DNA from: an uncultured Clostridia bacterium
Lineage (GTDB): Bacteria > Bacillota > Clostridia > UBA1381
Assembly: GCA_934462945.1 (NCBI GenBank)
Contig: CAKSJF010000069.1
Location: 1-12,190, forward strand
Direction of reading: 5' to 3'
DNA: 12,190 nucleotides
In this document: piece by piece, positions 4,099 to 12,190 of the stretch
Layout: each line of letters opens with the position of its first letter
Position numbering within the stretch: position 1 is the stretch's first letter
Program-made: the position numbers and the translations under genes
Notes under the pieces: generated by a model
Told to the model about the DNA's origin: nothing
Seen by the model: only the letters and a program-made list of their open reading frames with translations
Databases searched by the model: none

Positions 4099-6069
4099 TT
4101 GGCAATTATGGAAATGGACAGATTCACGCTCTACGGCTTCCATACCGAGCGGAAGGCTGTCCTGGAAACACTTCATAAAATGGAATTGGCGGAGATTACA
4201 AAAACGGATACTGACGCACTGGGATTGTCCCGTGCAGAAACTGCAAAACAGCTGTCCGGCTTTGAATCCTATCTTTCTTCCACCCAGCAGGCACTGGAGA
4301 TTTTAAACCGGCATTGCCCGAGAAAATCCGGCATGTTTGATAAGCGTAAGGAGCTTTCGGAGCAGGATTATTCTATGAAGCCGGAGGAGGCAAATGAGAG
4401 GATTCAGATTGTTTATGAAATTCTGCGGATGGAAAAGAAAATTGCAGAAAATCAGGACAGTATCACGAAAATCCGCCAGAAACAAGCGGCATTAGCGCCC
4501 TATTTATCGCTGGATGTGCCGATGCAGTTTGTCGAAACAGTATCGACCAGGGCGAAAACCGGTACGCTTGAGGGAATGTGGACAAGCAGTCAGATTTGGG
4601 ACAAGCTTCGTGAACAGGAGTTATCAGCTTGCTATTTTGAAATTCTGCAAAGCACAAAGCAGCAGACCTGTCTGTGGATTCTGTATCCCAAGGCGCAGGA
4701 GACGAAATTCCGGGAATTTTTCCGGGTGATCAATTTGCAGGAACCATCGTTTTCGCTTTCGCATCACACACCGCAAAAAAAGGTGGCGGTGCTGGAGGAG
4801 GCAGCGGCAGATTTAGAACAGAAAATTGCAGACTGCGAACAGAACATTAAAAAGCTGGATGAAAAACGGGAGCTTTTGGAGCTTTTCTACGATCATCTGA
4901 TTCTCCGGAAAGAAAAGTATCAGGTGTTAGCAGAAATCGGCGTTACGGAAAATACGTTCATGATTGAGGGGTATCTTCCGCGGGCGCATGCGGCGAATTT
5001 CAAACGGGAATTGGAGCAGAAATTCCGAATCTACTTAGAAATTGAGCCGCCATCGGAGGATGAGGAAGTCCCGGTACAGTTTAAAAACGGTCCGCTGGTC
5101 GAGCCGGTCGAGTCGGTGACAGCAGACTACAGCATGCCCTCCAAAAACGATATTGACCCGAACCCGATTATGGCATTCTTCTATTATTTCTTCTTTGGCA
5201 TGATGTTTTCGGATGCCGGATACGGACTTTTGATGATGATTGCCTGCGGTATTTTAGGGTTTAGCAATTTATTGGAGCGAAAGAAACGGTCTATGTTCCG
5301 GATGTTCTTCTTCTGCGGCGTTTCGACCACGTTTTGGGGTTTGATGTACGGAAGCTTTTTCGGCGACATGATCGCCACCGTTTCCAAAACCTTTGGATCG
5401 GGTCAGCTTGCGCTAAAGCCGATCCTGATGGATCCGGTTGCAAAGCCGCTGGAGCTTTTGATTTTGAGCGTGGCATTCGGATTGGTGCATATCCTGTTCG
5501 GACTGGGCATTAAGTTCTATATGCTGTGGCGGCAGGGTGACCGCGCCGGAGCAATCTTTGATGTCGGATTCTGGATTTTGGTGCTGTCCGGTGCAGCAGT
5601 CCTTTCGGTCGGCATGGGAATCGGCGTGGATTTGGTATTCAATATCGGAATCGGCATGATGATTGCCGGCGCTGCCGGACTGGTTCTGACCCAGGGTCGG
5701 GATAAGAAAAATATTTTTGCAAAGTTTTTCGGCGGTGTTTTAAGCCTTTACGACATCACAAGCTATGTCGGCGACATTTTGTCCTATTCCCGTCTGATGG
5801 CATTAGGACTGGCAACCGGTGTTATCGCGTCGGTGGTGAATGTGTTGGGATCGTTAGGCGGAAAGAGTGTTGTCGGTTTGATCAGCTATATTCTGATTTC
5901 CATTTTCGGACACACGCTGAATTTTGCCATTAACATGTTAGGTGCATATGTGCATACGAACCGTTTGCAGTATGTGGAATTTTATCAGAAATTCTATGAG
6001 GGCGGCGGAAAGAAATTTGAGCCGTTTGTCATGGATACAAAGTATTATCGGATTAAAACAAATCATTAA
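4099..6069 (+). CDS. ntpI: V/A-type ATPase membrane stator subunit I
   Basis: Subunit I forms the two ion half-channels beside the K ring and anchors the peripheral stalks. The 656-residue product has a cytoplasmic half with coiled-coil stretches (1 to about 350) and a membrane half (about 355-640) with some seven or eight helices starting at NPIMAFFYYFFFG. The motif LSYSRLMALGLATG holds the essential arginine, R565 here, that meets the rotor carboxylate; HTNRLQYVEF near the end is also a family mark. I chose the TTG at 4099, five bases after GAGGTG (4088-4093), because family members begin MAI-x-x-M; an in-frame ATG at 4108 is the alternative. The ORF at 4091-4306 in another frame is a shadow. 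Length and both domains are normal. Confidence 0.96.
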   Translation: MAIMEMDRFTLYGFHTERKAVLETLHKMELAEITKTDTDALGLSRAETAKQLSGFESYLSSTQQALEILNRHCPRKSGMFDKRKELSEQDYSMKPEEANERIQIVYEILRMEKKIAENQDSITKIRQKQAALAPYLSLDVPMQFVETVSTRAKTGTLEGMWTSSQIWDKLREQELSACYFEILQSTKQQTCLWILYPKAQETKFREFFRVINLQEPSFSLSHHTPQKKVAVLEEAAADLEQKIADCEQNIKKLDEKRELLELFYDHLILRKEKYQVLAEIGVTENTFMIEGYLPRAHAANFKRELEQKFRIYLEIEPPSEDEEVPVQFKNGPLVEPVESVTADYSMPSKNDIDPNPIMAFFYYFFFGMMFSDAGYGLLMMIACGILGFSNLLERKKRSMFRMFFFCGVSTTFWGLMYGSFFGDMIATVSKTFGSGQLALKPILMDPVAKPLELLILSVAFGLVHILFGLGIKFYMLWRQGDRAGAIFDVGFWILVLSGAAVLSVGMGIGVDLVFNIGIGMMIAGAAGLVLTQGRDKKNIFAKFFGGVLSLYDITSYVGDILSYSRLMALGLATGVIASVVNVLGSLGGKSVVGLISYILISIFGHTLNFAINMLGAYVHTNRLQYVEFYQKFYEGGGKKFEPFVMDTKYYRIKTNH

Positions 6070-6086
6070 AGAAAGAAGGAATTAAA

Positions 6087-6554
6087 ATGAATTACGGTAT
6101 GGTATTTGCGTTGTTGGGTGTTGCGTTTGCAGTGGTATTTTCAGGAATGGGATCTTCCAAGGGTGTCGGCATTGCCTCCGAGGCAGCCGGTGCGGTGATT
6201 GCAGATGATCCGAGTAAGTTTGGTAAGCTTTTGGTGTTGCAGCTTTTGCCGGGTACACAGGGGCTTTACGGACTGATTGTCGGCGTTATGGTGATGCTGA
6301 ATGTCGGGATTTTGGGCGGTGAGCCTGTTACCGATGCAGTAACCGGTTTACAGTATTTTGCAGCTTGCCTGCCGATCGCATTTGGCGGCTATTTCTCCGC
6401 AAAATCACAGGGCAGAGTTTGCGCAGTTGGTGTCAATCTGACCGCAAAAAGACCGGAGGAAAGCTCTAAGGCAATTGTTTCTGCATCCTTAATCGAGCTT
6501 TATGCTCTGCTTGGCTTTATCGTATCCTTCCTGCTCGTGATCAATATTAGATAA
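6087..6554 (+). CDS. ntpK: V-type ATPase proteolipid (rotor ring) subunit K, likely Na+-binding
   Basis: The 155-residue product is a four-helix, 16-kDa type proteolipid that forms the turning membrane ring. The second hairpin carries the ion-binding glutamate (E137 in LIELYALLGF); the first has no matching carboxylate, so each subunit binds one ion, as in E. hirae NtpK. Residues equivalent to the E. hirae Na+ site are all present: L54, T57, Q58 and Y61 in LLPGTQGLYG, Q108 in AKSQGR, and E137. This argues for Na+ rather than H+ coupling. The ATG at 6087 follows AAGGA by a few bases, 17 bases after ntpI. Ion choice is inferred by comparison with remembered E. hirae residues. Confidence 0.96.
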   Translation: MNYGMVFALLGVAFAVVFSGMGSSKGVGIASEAAGAVIADDPSKFGKLLVLQLLPGTQGLYGLIVGVMVMLNVGILGGEPVTDAVTGLQYFAACLPIAFGGYFSAKSQGRVCAVGVNLTAKRPEESSKAIVSASLIELYALLGFIVSFLLVINIR

Positions 6555-6571
6555 GTAAGGGGACGGTCAAC

Positions 6572-7159
6572 ATGAGTGGTTTAGAATTAATCACAAGTCA
6601 GATTCTGGAGGAATCAAAACAAAAATCGAATGAAATTCTGCAAAAAGCAAAAGATCAGACAAAGGATCAGTTTCAAAAGGCAGAAGCGGAAATGAAGGAG
6701 TATGCAGCCGGAAAGAGAGCGGAGCTTGAAAAAGAGCTTGACATGCGCAGTCAGATGGCAGAAAGCGATAAAAAGAGACTGGAGCGGCAGTCCCATCTAA
6801 AGGTGAAGTCCAAAGCAATTGATGAAGTTTTGCAAGAGGCAAAAAAACGCATCAAGGCTTTGCCGGAGGAGGAATACCGCAAGCTGATGGTGAAGCTGTT
6901 TTTGCAGTATGCCGAGGGCGGCGACTGCGAAATTGTGACCTCGGAGCAGGAAAAAAACCGCCTGGGAGAAAAATTTCTTGTGGCATGCTGCGAGGGCATG
7001 AAAAAGGGAAAGGCAGTCTTTTCAAAGGATTTGATTCAGACGGATGCCGGGTTTGTGATCCGGTATGGCAGAGTGGAGGAAAACTGCACCTTAGACGGCA
7101 TTTTTGCCAGCCGGGAGCAGGAGCTAAGAGATACGGCGGCAGCATGCCTGGACGCATAG
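6572..7159 (+). CDS. ntpE: V/A-type ATPase peripheral-stalk subunit E
   Basis: Subunit E pairs with the small coiled-coil subunit to form the outer stalk and caps the A3B3 head with its C-terminal domain. The 195-residue product has the expected long N-terminal coiled coil (about 5-95, rich in K, E, Q and A) followed by a mixed alpha/beta domain (about 100-195) containing DAGFVIRYGRVEENCTLDGI, similar to the family's G-G-hydrophobic segment before the final helix. The ATG at 6572 follows AAGGGGACGG, 17 bases after ntpK. Minus-strand ORFs at 6591-6999 are shadows produced by the repetitive coil codons. Length is normal. The call rests on domain layout plus operon position and is secure. Confidence 0.93.
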   Translation: MSGLELITSQILEESKQKSNEILQKAKDQTKDQFQKAEAEMKEYAAGKRAELEKELDMRSQMAESDKKRLERQSHLKVKSKAIDEVLQEAKKRIKALPEEEYRKLMVKLFLQYAEGGDCEIVTSEQEKNRLGEKFLVACCEGMKKGKAVFSKDLIQTDAGFVIRYGRVEENCTLDGIFASREQELRDTAAACLDA

Positions 7160-7172
7160 GAGAGGTGATTGT

Positions 7173-8126
7173 GTGAGAGATACGGAATACGCGTATGCAG
7201 TAGCATCGATCAAGGTTTTGGAAAATAAAATGCTTGGCACGCAGGATCTGGACGCACTTCTTGGTGCAGAAAGCTATGATGCGGCAAAAAAGCTCCTGTC
7301 CGACCGCGGTTATCAGGGAGCGGCAGAAAAGCCGTTATCCGAGGTGTTAAAATCCGAGCTGGAGCGCGCGTGGAATGCAGTCCGGGATGTTTGCCCGGCA
7401 GACGCGCCGCTGGACATTTTGCTTTATCAGAATGACTTTCATAATTTAAAAACGATCCTAAAGGCATGCTTTTCCGATACGGATTGGCGGCAGATGGTGA
7501 AAGAGCCGTCCATTGCAGGTCCGGAGGAAATCGAAAAAGCAGTCAAGGCAAGATATTTTGAAGATCTTCCGGACTTTCTGCAAGAGCCGGCAAAAGAAGC
7601 CTATAAGCTTCTGACCGAAACCTACGACGGACAGCTTGCGGAAATGTATTTGGATCGGGAAACGCTCCTGGCAATGCGAAAGCGTGCGGAAAAAGAGAAA
7701 AACGAATTTTTAAAGAACTGGACAGAAAAAAATATTCTGATTGCAGATTTAAAGATTGCCCTGCGTGCAAACCGCCGGGACAAAGCGTTTTTAGAAACGG
7801 CGCTGATTCCGGGAGAGTTAGCAGGAGACGGACTTTTCAGAGCGGCAGAGGAGAGCCGGGAGGCTGTTTTGGACTGGATGGCAGGAGCAGGATATCCGGC
7901 AGAGCTTGCAAGGGAGCATCCGGCGGCATTCGACCAATGGTGCAGTGCGTTTTTAATGGACGGACTTTCCGGCGCAAGAAAAAGCTTTTTCGGTTTTGAG
8001 CCGATTCTGGCATATCTGATCGGAAAGCAGGCAGAAATTCAGGCAGTCCGGATTATCCTGTCCGGCAAGCTGCATGGAGTGGAAGAAAAAATGATCAGAG
8101 AAAGGCTGCGTGAATTATATGTCTAA
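7173..8126 (+). CDS. ntpC: V/A-type ATPase central socket subunit C (subunit d type)
   Basis: Subunit C sits as a funnel on top of the K ring and couples the D/G shaft to it. The 317-residue product begins MRDTEYAYAVASIKVLE, the usual family opening, continues with helix-rich repeats and includes LYQNDFHNLKTILKA, a conserved patch of this family. The start is a GTG at 7173 behind GGAGAGGTGA (7159-7168), 13 bases after ntpE; no ATG is placed as well. The 3' end overlaps ntpG by 8 bases (ATGTCTAA), which suggests translational coupling. The protein is slightly shorter than some relatives but shows no break. Minus-strand ORFs at 7210-7467 and 7543-7770 are shadows. Confidence 0.94.
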   Translation: MRDTEYAYAVASIKVLENKMLGTQDLDALLGAESYDAAKKLLSDRGYQGAAEKPLSEVLKSELERAWNAVRDVCPADAPLDILLYQNDFHNLKTILKACFSDTDWRQMVKEPSIAGPEEIEKAVKARYFEDLPDFLQEPAKEAYKLLTETYDGQLAEMYLDRETLLAMRKRAEKEKNEFLKNWTEKNILIADLKIALRANRRDKAFLETALIPGELAGDGLFRAAEESREAVLDWMAGAGYPAELAREHPAAFDQWCSAFLMDGLSGARKSFFGFEPILAYLIGKQAEIQAVRIILSGKLHGVEEKMIRERLRELYV

Positions 8127-8436
8127 AATCGGTGTGATTGGAGATTATGACAGCATTTGCGGCTTTGCAGCGCTGGGACTGGACATTTATCCGGAGGAAA
8201 CTCCGGCGGCGGCAGAGGAAACCTTAAAGCGGCTTGCAAAGGGCGACTATGGAATTTTGTATGTGACGGAGAATTATTTGGAGACGATGCAGGAGGTTGT
8301 GGCAGAATATGCCCAGAGAGAGCTTCCGGCAATCATTCCGATCCCGTCTGCAAGCGGCACAACCGGCTATGGAATCAGCACGGTGAAGCATTATGTAGAG
8401 CAGGCGGTCGGATCTGATATTATCTTTAATGGTTAA
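8119..8436 (+). CDS. ntpG: V/A-type ATPase central shaft subunit G (subunit F type)
   Basis: This 105-residue product begins MSKIGVIGDYDSICGFAALGLDIY, matching the Rossmann-like start of archaeal-type subunit F (NtpG in E. hirae), which binds subunit D in the rotating shaft. GDYGILYVTENYLE and LPAIIPIPSASG are further family segments. I start it at the ATG at 8119, overlapping the ntpC stop. An in-frame GTG at 8110 has AAAGG just upstream and would add three residues that relatives lack. The next gene, ntpA, begins 25 bases on. In no relative does this subunit have catalysis of its own; it may modulate activity. Confidence 0.93.
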   Translation: MSKIGVIGDYDSICGFAALGLDIYPEETPAAAEETLKRLAKGDYGILYVTENYLETMQEVVAEYAQRELPAIIPIPSASGTTGYGISTVKHYVEQAVGSDIIFNG

Positions 8437-8461
8437 GACGAACGATAAGGAGTTATGTGCA

Positions 8462-10210
8462 ATGAGCGATGGAGTAATCAAGAAGGTGTCCGGACCGCTG
8501 GTCATTGCGGACGGCATGCAGGATGCGAACATGTACGACGTGGTGCGCGTCAGCGAGTACGGACTGATTGGTGAAATAATTGAAATGCACGGCGCAGAGG
8601 CGTCGGTGCAGGTATATGAGGAAACCTCCGGATTAGGACCGGGCGGTGTTGTCCGGAGTACGGGAAGTCCTCTGAGCGTGGAGCTTGGACCGGGCTTGAT
8701 TCAGAGTATTTACGATGGAATCCAGCGTCCGCTGGATGCCATTATGGAAAAGGCAGGAACAAATCTCCAGAGAGGAATTGACGTTCCGGCATTAAACCGG
8801 GACAATGTGTGGCATTTTGTTCCGGAGAAAAAAGCCGGCGACCGTGTATCCGGCGGAGATATTTTAGGAACGGTGCAGGAAACGGATGTAGTTCTGCATA
8901 AGATTATGGTACCGCCGAATGATTCCGGTGAGATTTTGGAAATTTCCGAGGGAGATTTTAAGGTAACCGATAAAATTGCGGTGTTAAAGACTGAACGCGG
9001 AGAAAAGGAACTGACGCTGATGCAGAAATGGCCGGTGCGTGTTGGCAGACCGTATCGGCAAAAGCTTTCGCCGGATGTACCTTTGGTAACGGGTCAGCGC
9101 GTAATTGACACCCTGTTCCCGATTGCAAAGGGCGGTGTCGGTACTGTTCCGGGGCCTTTCGGCAGCGGCAAGACAGTGGTTCAGCATCAGCTTGCAAAGT
9201 GGGCAGACGCGGATATTGTCATTTACATTGGCTGCGGCGAGCGCGGAAACGAAATGACCGACGTTTTGAACGAGTTCCCGGAAATTAAAGACCCGCGGAC
9301 GGGAAAAACGCTGATGGAGCGGACAGTGCTGATCGCAAATACCTCCGACATGCCGGTTGCGGCGCGTGAGGCATCGATTTACACCGGTATCACGATTGCA
9401 GAGTACTTCCGCGATATGGGATATAGCGTGGTGTTATTGGCAGATTCCACCTCCCGGTGGGCAGAGGCGCTCCGCGAAATGTCCGGCCGTTTGGAGGAAA
9501 TGCCGGGCGAGGAAGGTTATCCGGCATACCTGGGAAGCCGTCTGGCAGGCTTTTATGAGCGTGCAGGACGTGTGATTTCTTATGGCGACCGGGAGGGAGC
9601 GCTTAGTATTATCGGTGCAGTATCACCGCAGGGCGGAGATATTTCCGAGCCGGTTTCTCAGGCAACGCTCCGGATTGTGAAAGTATTCTGGGGCTTGGAT
9701 TCCTCTCTGGCATACCGCCGCCATTTCCCGGCAATTAACTGGCTTAAGAGTTATTCCTTATATTTGGATATGTTAAAGGATTGGTATGAAAAGGAGATTT
9801 CTCCGGACTGGATGACGCTTAGAAACCGTATTATGACGCTTTTGCAGGAAGAAGCAGAATTAGATGAAATCGTGAAGTTAGTCGGCATGGACGCTTTGAA
9901 TGCGCACGACCGGATGAAGTTAGAGGCGGCACGTTCCATTCGTGAGGACTACCTGCATCAGGATGCATTCCATGAAGTGGATACTTATGCGTCTTTGCAG
10001 AAGCAGTGCATTATGATGCGGTTAGTGTTGGATTATTTTGATCTTTCAATTGAAGCAATTGAAAAGGGAACACCGGTAACCCGGTTGATTGATCTTCCGG
10101 TGCGTGAGCGGATCGGCAGAATCAAGTATGTTCCGGAGCAGGATGTTCCGGGTGAATATGATCAGATTCTGCATGAGCTGCAAAAGCAAATCGGCGATAT
10201 CAAGGAATAG
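8462..10210 (+). CDS. ntpA: V/A-type ATPase catalytic subunit A
   Basis: Subunit A binds and hydrolyses ATP in the A3B3 head. With the ATG at 8462 the product is 582 residues and opens MSDGVIKKVSGPLVIADGM, in register with E. hirae NtpA. The Walker A loop GPFGSGKT is at 231-238 with K237; GCGERGNE holds the catalytic E260; VVLLADSTSRWAEALRE supplies the Walker B strand; EMPGEEGYPAYLGSRLA follows. The long insert typical of V/A-type A subunits (about 110-190) is present. AAGGAG (8447-8452) lies nine bases before this ATG. An upstream ATG at 8429, overlapping the ntpG stop as ATGGTTAA, would add 11 residues but has no ribosome binding site. All catalytic residues look intact. Confidence 0.98.
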   Translation: MSDGVIKKVSGPLVIADGMQDANMYDVVRVSEYGLIGEIIEMHGAEASVQVYEETSGLGPGGVVRSTGSPLSVELGPGLIQSIYDGIQRPLDAIMEKAGTNLQRGIDVPALNRDNVWHFVPEKKAGDRVSGGDILGTVQETDVVLHKIMVPPNDSGEILEISEGDFKVTDKIAVLKTERGEKELTLMQKWPVRVGRPYRQKLSPDVPLVTGQRVIDTLFPIAKGGVGTVPGPFGSGKTVVQHQLAKWADADIVIYIGCGERGNEMTDVLNEFPEIKDPRTGKTLMERTVLIANTSDMPVAAREASIYTGITIAEYFRDMGYSVVLLADSTSRWAEALREMSGRLEEMPGEEGYPAYLGSRLAGFYERAGRVISYGDREGALSIIGAVSPQGGDISEPVSQATLRIVKVFWGLDSSLAYRRHFPAINWLKSYSLYLDMLKDWYEKEISPDWMTLRNRIMTLLQEEAELDEIVKLVGMDALNAHDRMKLEAARSIREDYLHQDAFHEVDTYASLQKQCIMMRLVLDYFDLSIEAIEKGTPVTRLIDLPVRERIGRIKYVPEQDVPGEYDQILHELQKQIGDIKE

Positions 10211-10221
10211 GAGTGGAGAAG

Positions 10222-11592
10222 ATGCCAAAGGAATATCGTACCATACAGGAGGTTGCCGGACCGCTGATGCTGGTTCGTGAGGTGACAGATGCAACCTATA
10301 ATGAATTGGGTGAAATTGAACTGGCAAACGGCGAAATCAGACGTTGCCGTGTGCTGGAAATTAACGGAACGGACGCTCTGGTTCAGCTGTTTGAAAGCAG
10401 CGCCGGAATCAATCTTGCAGAAAGTAAGGTTCGCTTTTTAGGGCACGGCATTGAGCTGGGCGTTTCGGAGGATATGCTGGGAAGAATTTTCGACGGCTTG
10501 GGAAATCCGAAGGATGGACTGGGCGACATTCTCCCGGAAAAGCGCTTGGATGTCAACGGTGTACCGATGAATCCGGCGGCGCGGAATTATCCGGAGGAGT
10601 TTATTCAAACCGGTGTCAGCGCGATTGACGGATTGAATACCCTGGTGCGCGGTCAGAAACTGCCGATCTTTTCCGGATCGGGTCTGCCGCATGCAAACCT
10701 GGCGGCACAGATTGCACGTCAGGCAAAGGTTTTGGGTAAGGATGAGAAATTTGCTGTTGTTTTTGCGGCAATCGGAATTACCTTTGAAGAAGCAAACTTC
10801 TTTATTGAGGACTTTAAAAAGACCGGTGCAATGGATCGGACAGTGCTTTTTATCAACTTGGCAAACGATCCGGCAATTGAGCGTATCGCAACGCCGCGTA
10901 TGGCCCTGACCGCTGCGGAATATTTAGCGTTTGACCTGGATATGCATGTTCTGGTTATCATGACCGATATTACAAACTATGCAGACGCGCTCCGTGAGGT
11001 TTCAGCAGCAAGAAAGGAAGTTCCCGGACGGCGCGGATATCCGGGTTATATGTACACAGACTTAGCGTCCTTATATGAACGCGCCGGGAGACTGCGCGGA
11101 AAGCCGGGCAGTATTACCCTGATTCCGATTCTGACCATGCCGGAGGATGATAAAACGCATCCGATTCCGGACTTGACCGGATACATCACAGAGGGACAGA
11201 TTATCCTGAGCCGTGAACTTTACCGGAAAAACATCGCTCCTCCGATTGATGTACTGCCGTCCTTGTCACGTTTGAAGGATAAAGGAATCGGCAAAGGGAA
11301 AACAAGAGAGGATCATGCGAACACGATGAATCAGCTGTTTGCTGCGTATGCACGCGGTAAGGAGGCAAAAGAGCTGATGGTGATTCTGGGTGAGGCAGCG
11401 CTTTCGGAAGTAGACCGTCTGTATGCAAAGTTTGCAGATGAATTTGAAAAGCAGTATGTTTCTCAAGGGTATTACACCAACCGGACAATTGAAGAAACGC
11501 TTTCAATCGGATGGAAACTGTTATCGATTCTGCCGAGAAGTGAATTGAAGCGAATCAAAGACGAATATCTGGACGAGTATTACGGAAAATGA
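10222..11592 (+). CDS. ntpB: V/A-type ATPase non-catalytic subunit B
   Basis: Subunit B alternates with A in the head and completes the nucleotide sites. The 456-residue product starts MPKEYRTIQEVAGPLMLV, matching family members. It lacks a Walker A lysine loop; instead FSGSGLPH is at 150-157, which is normal for V/A-type B subunits and not a defect. R350 in PSLSRLKDKG corresponds to the arginine finger of E. hirae NtpB, and the same residue number supports the chosen start. The ATG at 10222 has AGGAG (10209-10213) eight bases upstream; a GTG at 10213 is in frame but overlaps that site. It lies 11 bases after ntpA and 11 before ntpD. Confidence 0.98.
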   Translation: MPKEYRTIQEVAGPLMLVREVTDATYNELGEIELANGEIRRCRVLEINGTDALVQLFESSAGINLAESKVRFLGHGIELGVSEDMLGRIFDGLGNPKDGLGDILPEKRLDVNGVPMNPAARNYPEEFIQTGVSAIDGLNTLVRGQKLPIFSGSGLPHANLAAQIARQAKVLGKDEKFAVVFAAIGITFEEANFFIEDFKKTGAMDRTVLFINLANDPAIERIATPRMALTAAEYLAFDLDMHVLVIMTDITNYADALREVSAARKEVPGRRGYPGYMYTDLASLYERAGRLRGKPGSITLIPILTMPEDDKTHPIPDLTGYITEGQIILSRELYRKNIAPPIDVLPSLSRLKDKGIGKGKTREDHANTMNQLFAAYARGKEAKELMVILGEAALSEVDRLYAKFADEFEKQYVSQGYYTNRTIEETLSIGWKLLSILPRSELKRIKDEYLDEYYGK

Positions 11593-11603
11593 GGTGATGT
11601 CAG

Positions 11604-12190
11604 TTGGCACAATTGAATGTAAACCCCACGCGGATGGAATTGTCCCGACTCAAAAAAAGCCTTGCAACCGCCCTGCGCGGACATAAGCTTCTAAAGGATA
11701 AGCGTGATGAGCTGATGCGGCAGTTTTTAGAGATTGTGCGGGAGAATAAAGTTCTCCGCGAACAGGCGGAACAAAAGCTTCTGCGCGCCAATCAGTCTAT
11801 GGCAATGGCATCTGCGGTGATGGGCAATGAAGTGGTCAATTCTGCACTTCTCATGCCAAAGCAGGGCGTTCGTCTGAATGTTGGTACAAAAAACGTGATG
11901 AGCGTGGATTTGCCGACCTTTGAAACCGAAACAAAATCGCAGAATCCGGAGGATATTTTCTCCTACGGTTATGCGTTTACAGAATCGGAATTGGATTCGG
12001 CAATCAGCGAGCTTTCCTCGGTGCTTCCGGAGCTTCTGCGGCTTGCAGAATGCGAAAAATCGGTGCAGCTCTTAGCAGCTGAAATCGAACGGACAAGACG
12101 CCGCGTCAACGCACTGGAATACGTTATGATTCCGAATTATGAGGAAACGATCCGGTATATCACGATGAAATTAGATGAAAATGAACGCGG
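11604..12190 (+). CDS. ntpD: V/A-type ATPase central shaft subunit D, cut by window edge
   Basis: Subunit D is the long coiled-coil axle that turns inside the A3B3 head. The visible 195 residues open MAQLNVNPTRMELSRLKKSL, the family's usual start, followed by a long helix, a middle segment (about 80-130), and the conserved second-helix motif RRRVNALEYVMIP with KLDENER at the edge. The frame is open to the last base; only a short C-terminal tail should be missing. The start is a TTG at 11604, seven bases after GAGGTG (11591-11596), whose first two bases belong to the ntpB stop codon. An ATG at 11597 is out of frame. The minus-strand ORF at 11600-11791 is a shadow. Confidence 0.94.
   Translation, partial: MAQLNVNPTRMELSRLKKSLATALRGHKLLKDKRDELMRQFLEIVRENKVLREQAEQKLLRANQSMAMASAVMGNEVVNSALLMPKQGVRLNVGTKNVMSVDLPTFETETKSQNPEDIFSYGYAFTESELDSAISELSSVLPELLRLAECEKSVQLLAAEIERTRRRVNALEYVMIPNYEETIRYITMKLDENER

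Noticed and set aside
10669..10695. Missing Walker A lysine in subunit B read as a damaged gene
   Set aside because: SGSGLPH in place of a P-loop is the normal state of V/A-type B subunits, and the arginine finger R350 is present.

Overview
The window looks like a chromosomal stretch of a Clostridia-class Firmicute, most likely a gut Oscillospiraceae/Ruminococcaceae-type bacterium. This is inferred from the SCIFF peptide and its radical SAM maturase (scfA/scfB, a Clostridia hallmark), a yajC/TIGR04086 pair beside them, strong GGAGG-type ribosome binding sites, frequent TTG/GTG starts, and an ntp-type rotary ATPase operon. No rRNA, tRNA, transposase or CRISPR array is visible.

Bases 1-1212 are AT-rich and almost gene-free by ordinary ORF calling, but dense in signals. 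At the left is a REP-like hairpin repeat and a 60-residue ribbon-helix-helix regulator on the minus strand. Two AT-rich boxes lie between that gene and a divergent, near-consensus promoter. This promoter drives a candidate ~75-nt RNA (about 429-504) ending in an intrinsic terminator. Bases 534-1096 lie between two perfect 34-bp direct repeats. Inside is what I read as an unannotated type I toxin-antitoxin locus. It has a 24-residue hydrophobic peptide ORF on the minus strand (774-848) with a consensus Shine-Dalgarno, a TTGAAA-17-TATAAT promoter and a ~170-nt structured leader. Opposite it is a convergent ~87-nt antisense RNA (about 701-787) from a perfect TTGACA-17-TATAAT promoter, whose terminator overlaps the end of the peptide ORF. 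The starts of the two transcripts are inverted imperfect copies of each other.

Bases 1213-3764 carry yajC (Sec translocon accessory), a TIGR04086-family membrane protein, scfA (46-residue six-cysteine peptide precursor) with its own extended -10 promoter, a terminator-like hairpin, and scfB (radical SAM/SPASM thioether-forming maturase, TTG start).

Bases 3766-12190 carry a V/A-type ATPase operon in the Enterococcus hirae ntp order: F(H-like)-I-K-E-C-G-A-B-D, with D cut by the window edge. It follows scfB after a single base, with no visible promoter of its own. The K rotor subunit carries the residues of the E. hirae Na+-binding site, so the enzyme is probably Na+-coupled. A/B form the catalytic head, D/G/C the central shaft, E/F the peripheral stalks and I/K the membrane motor.
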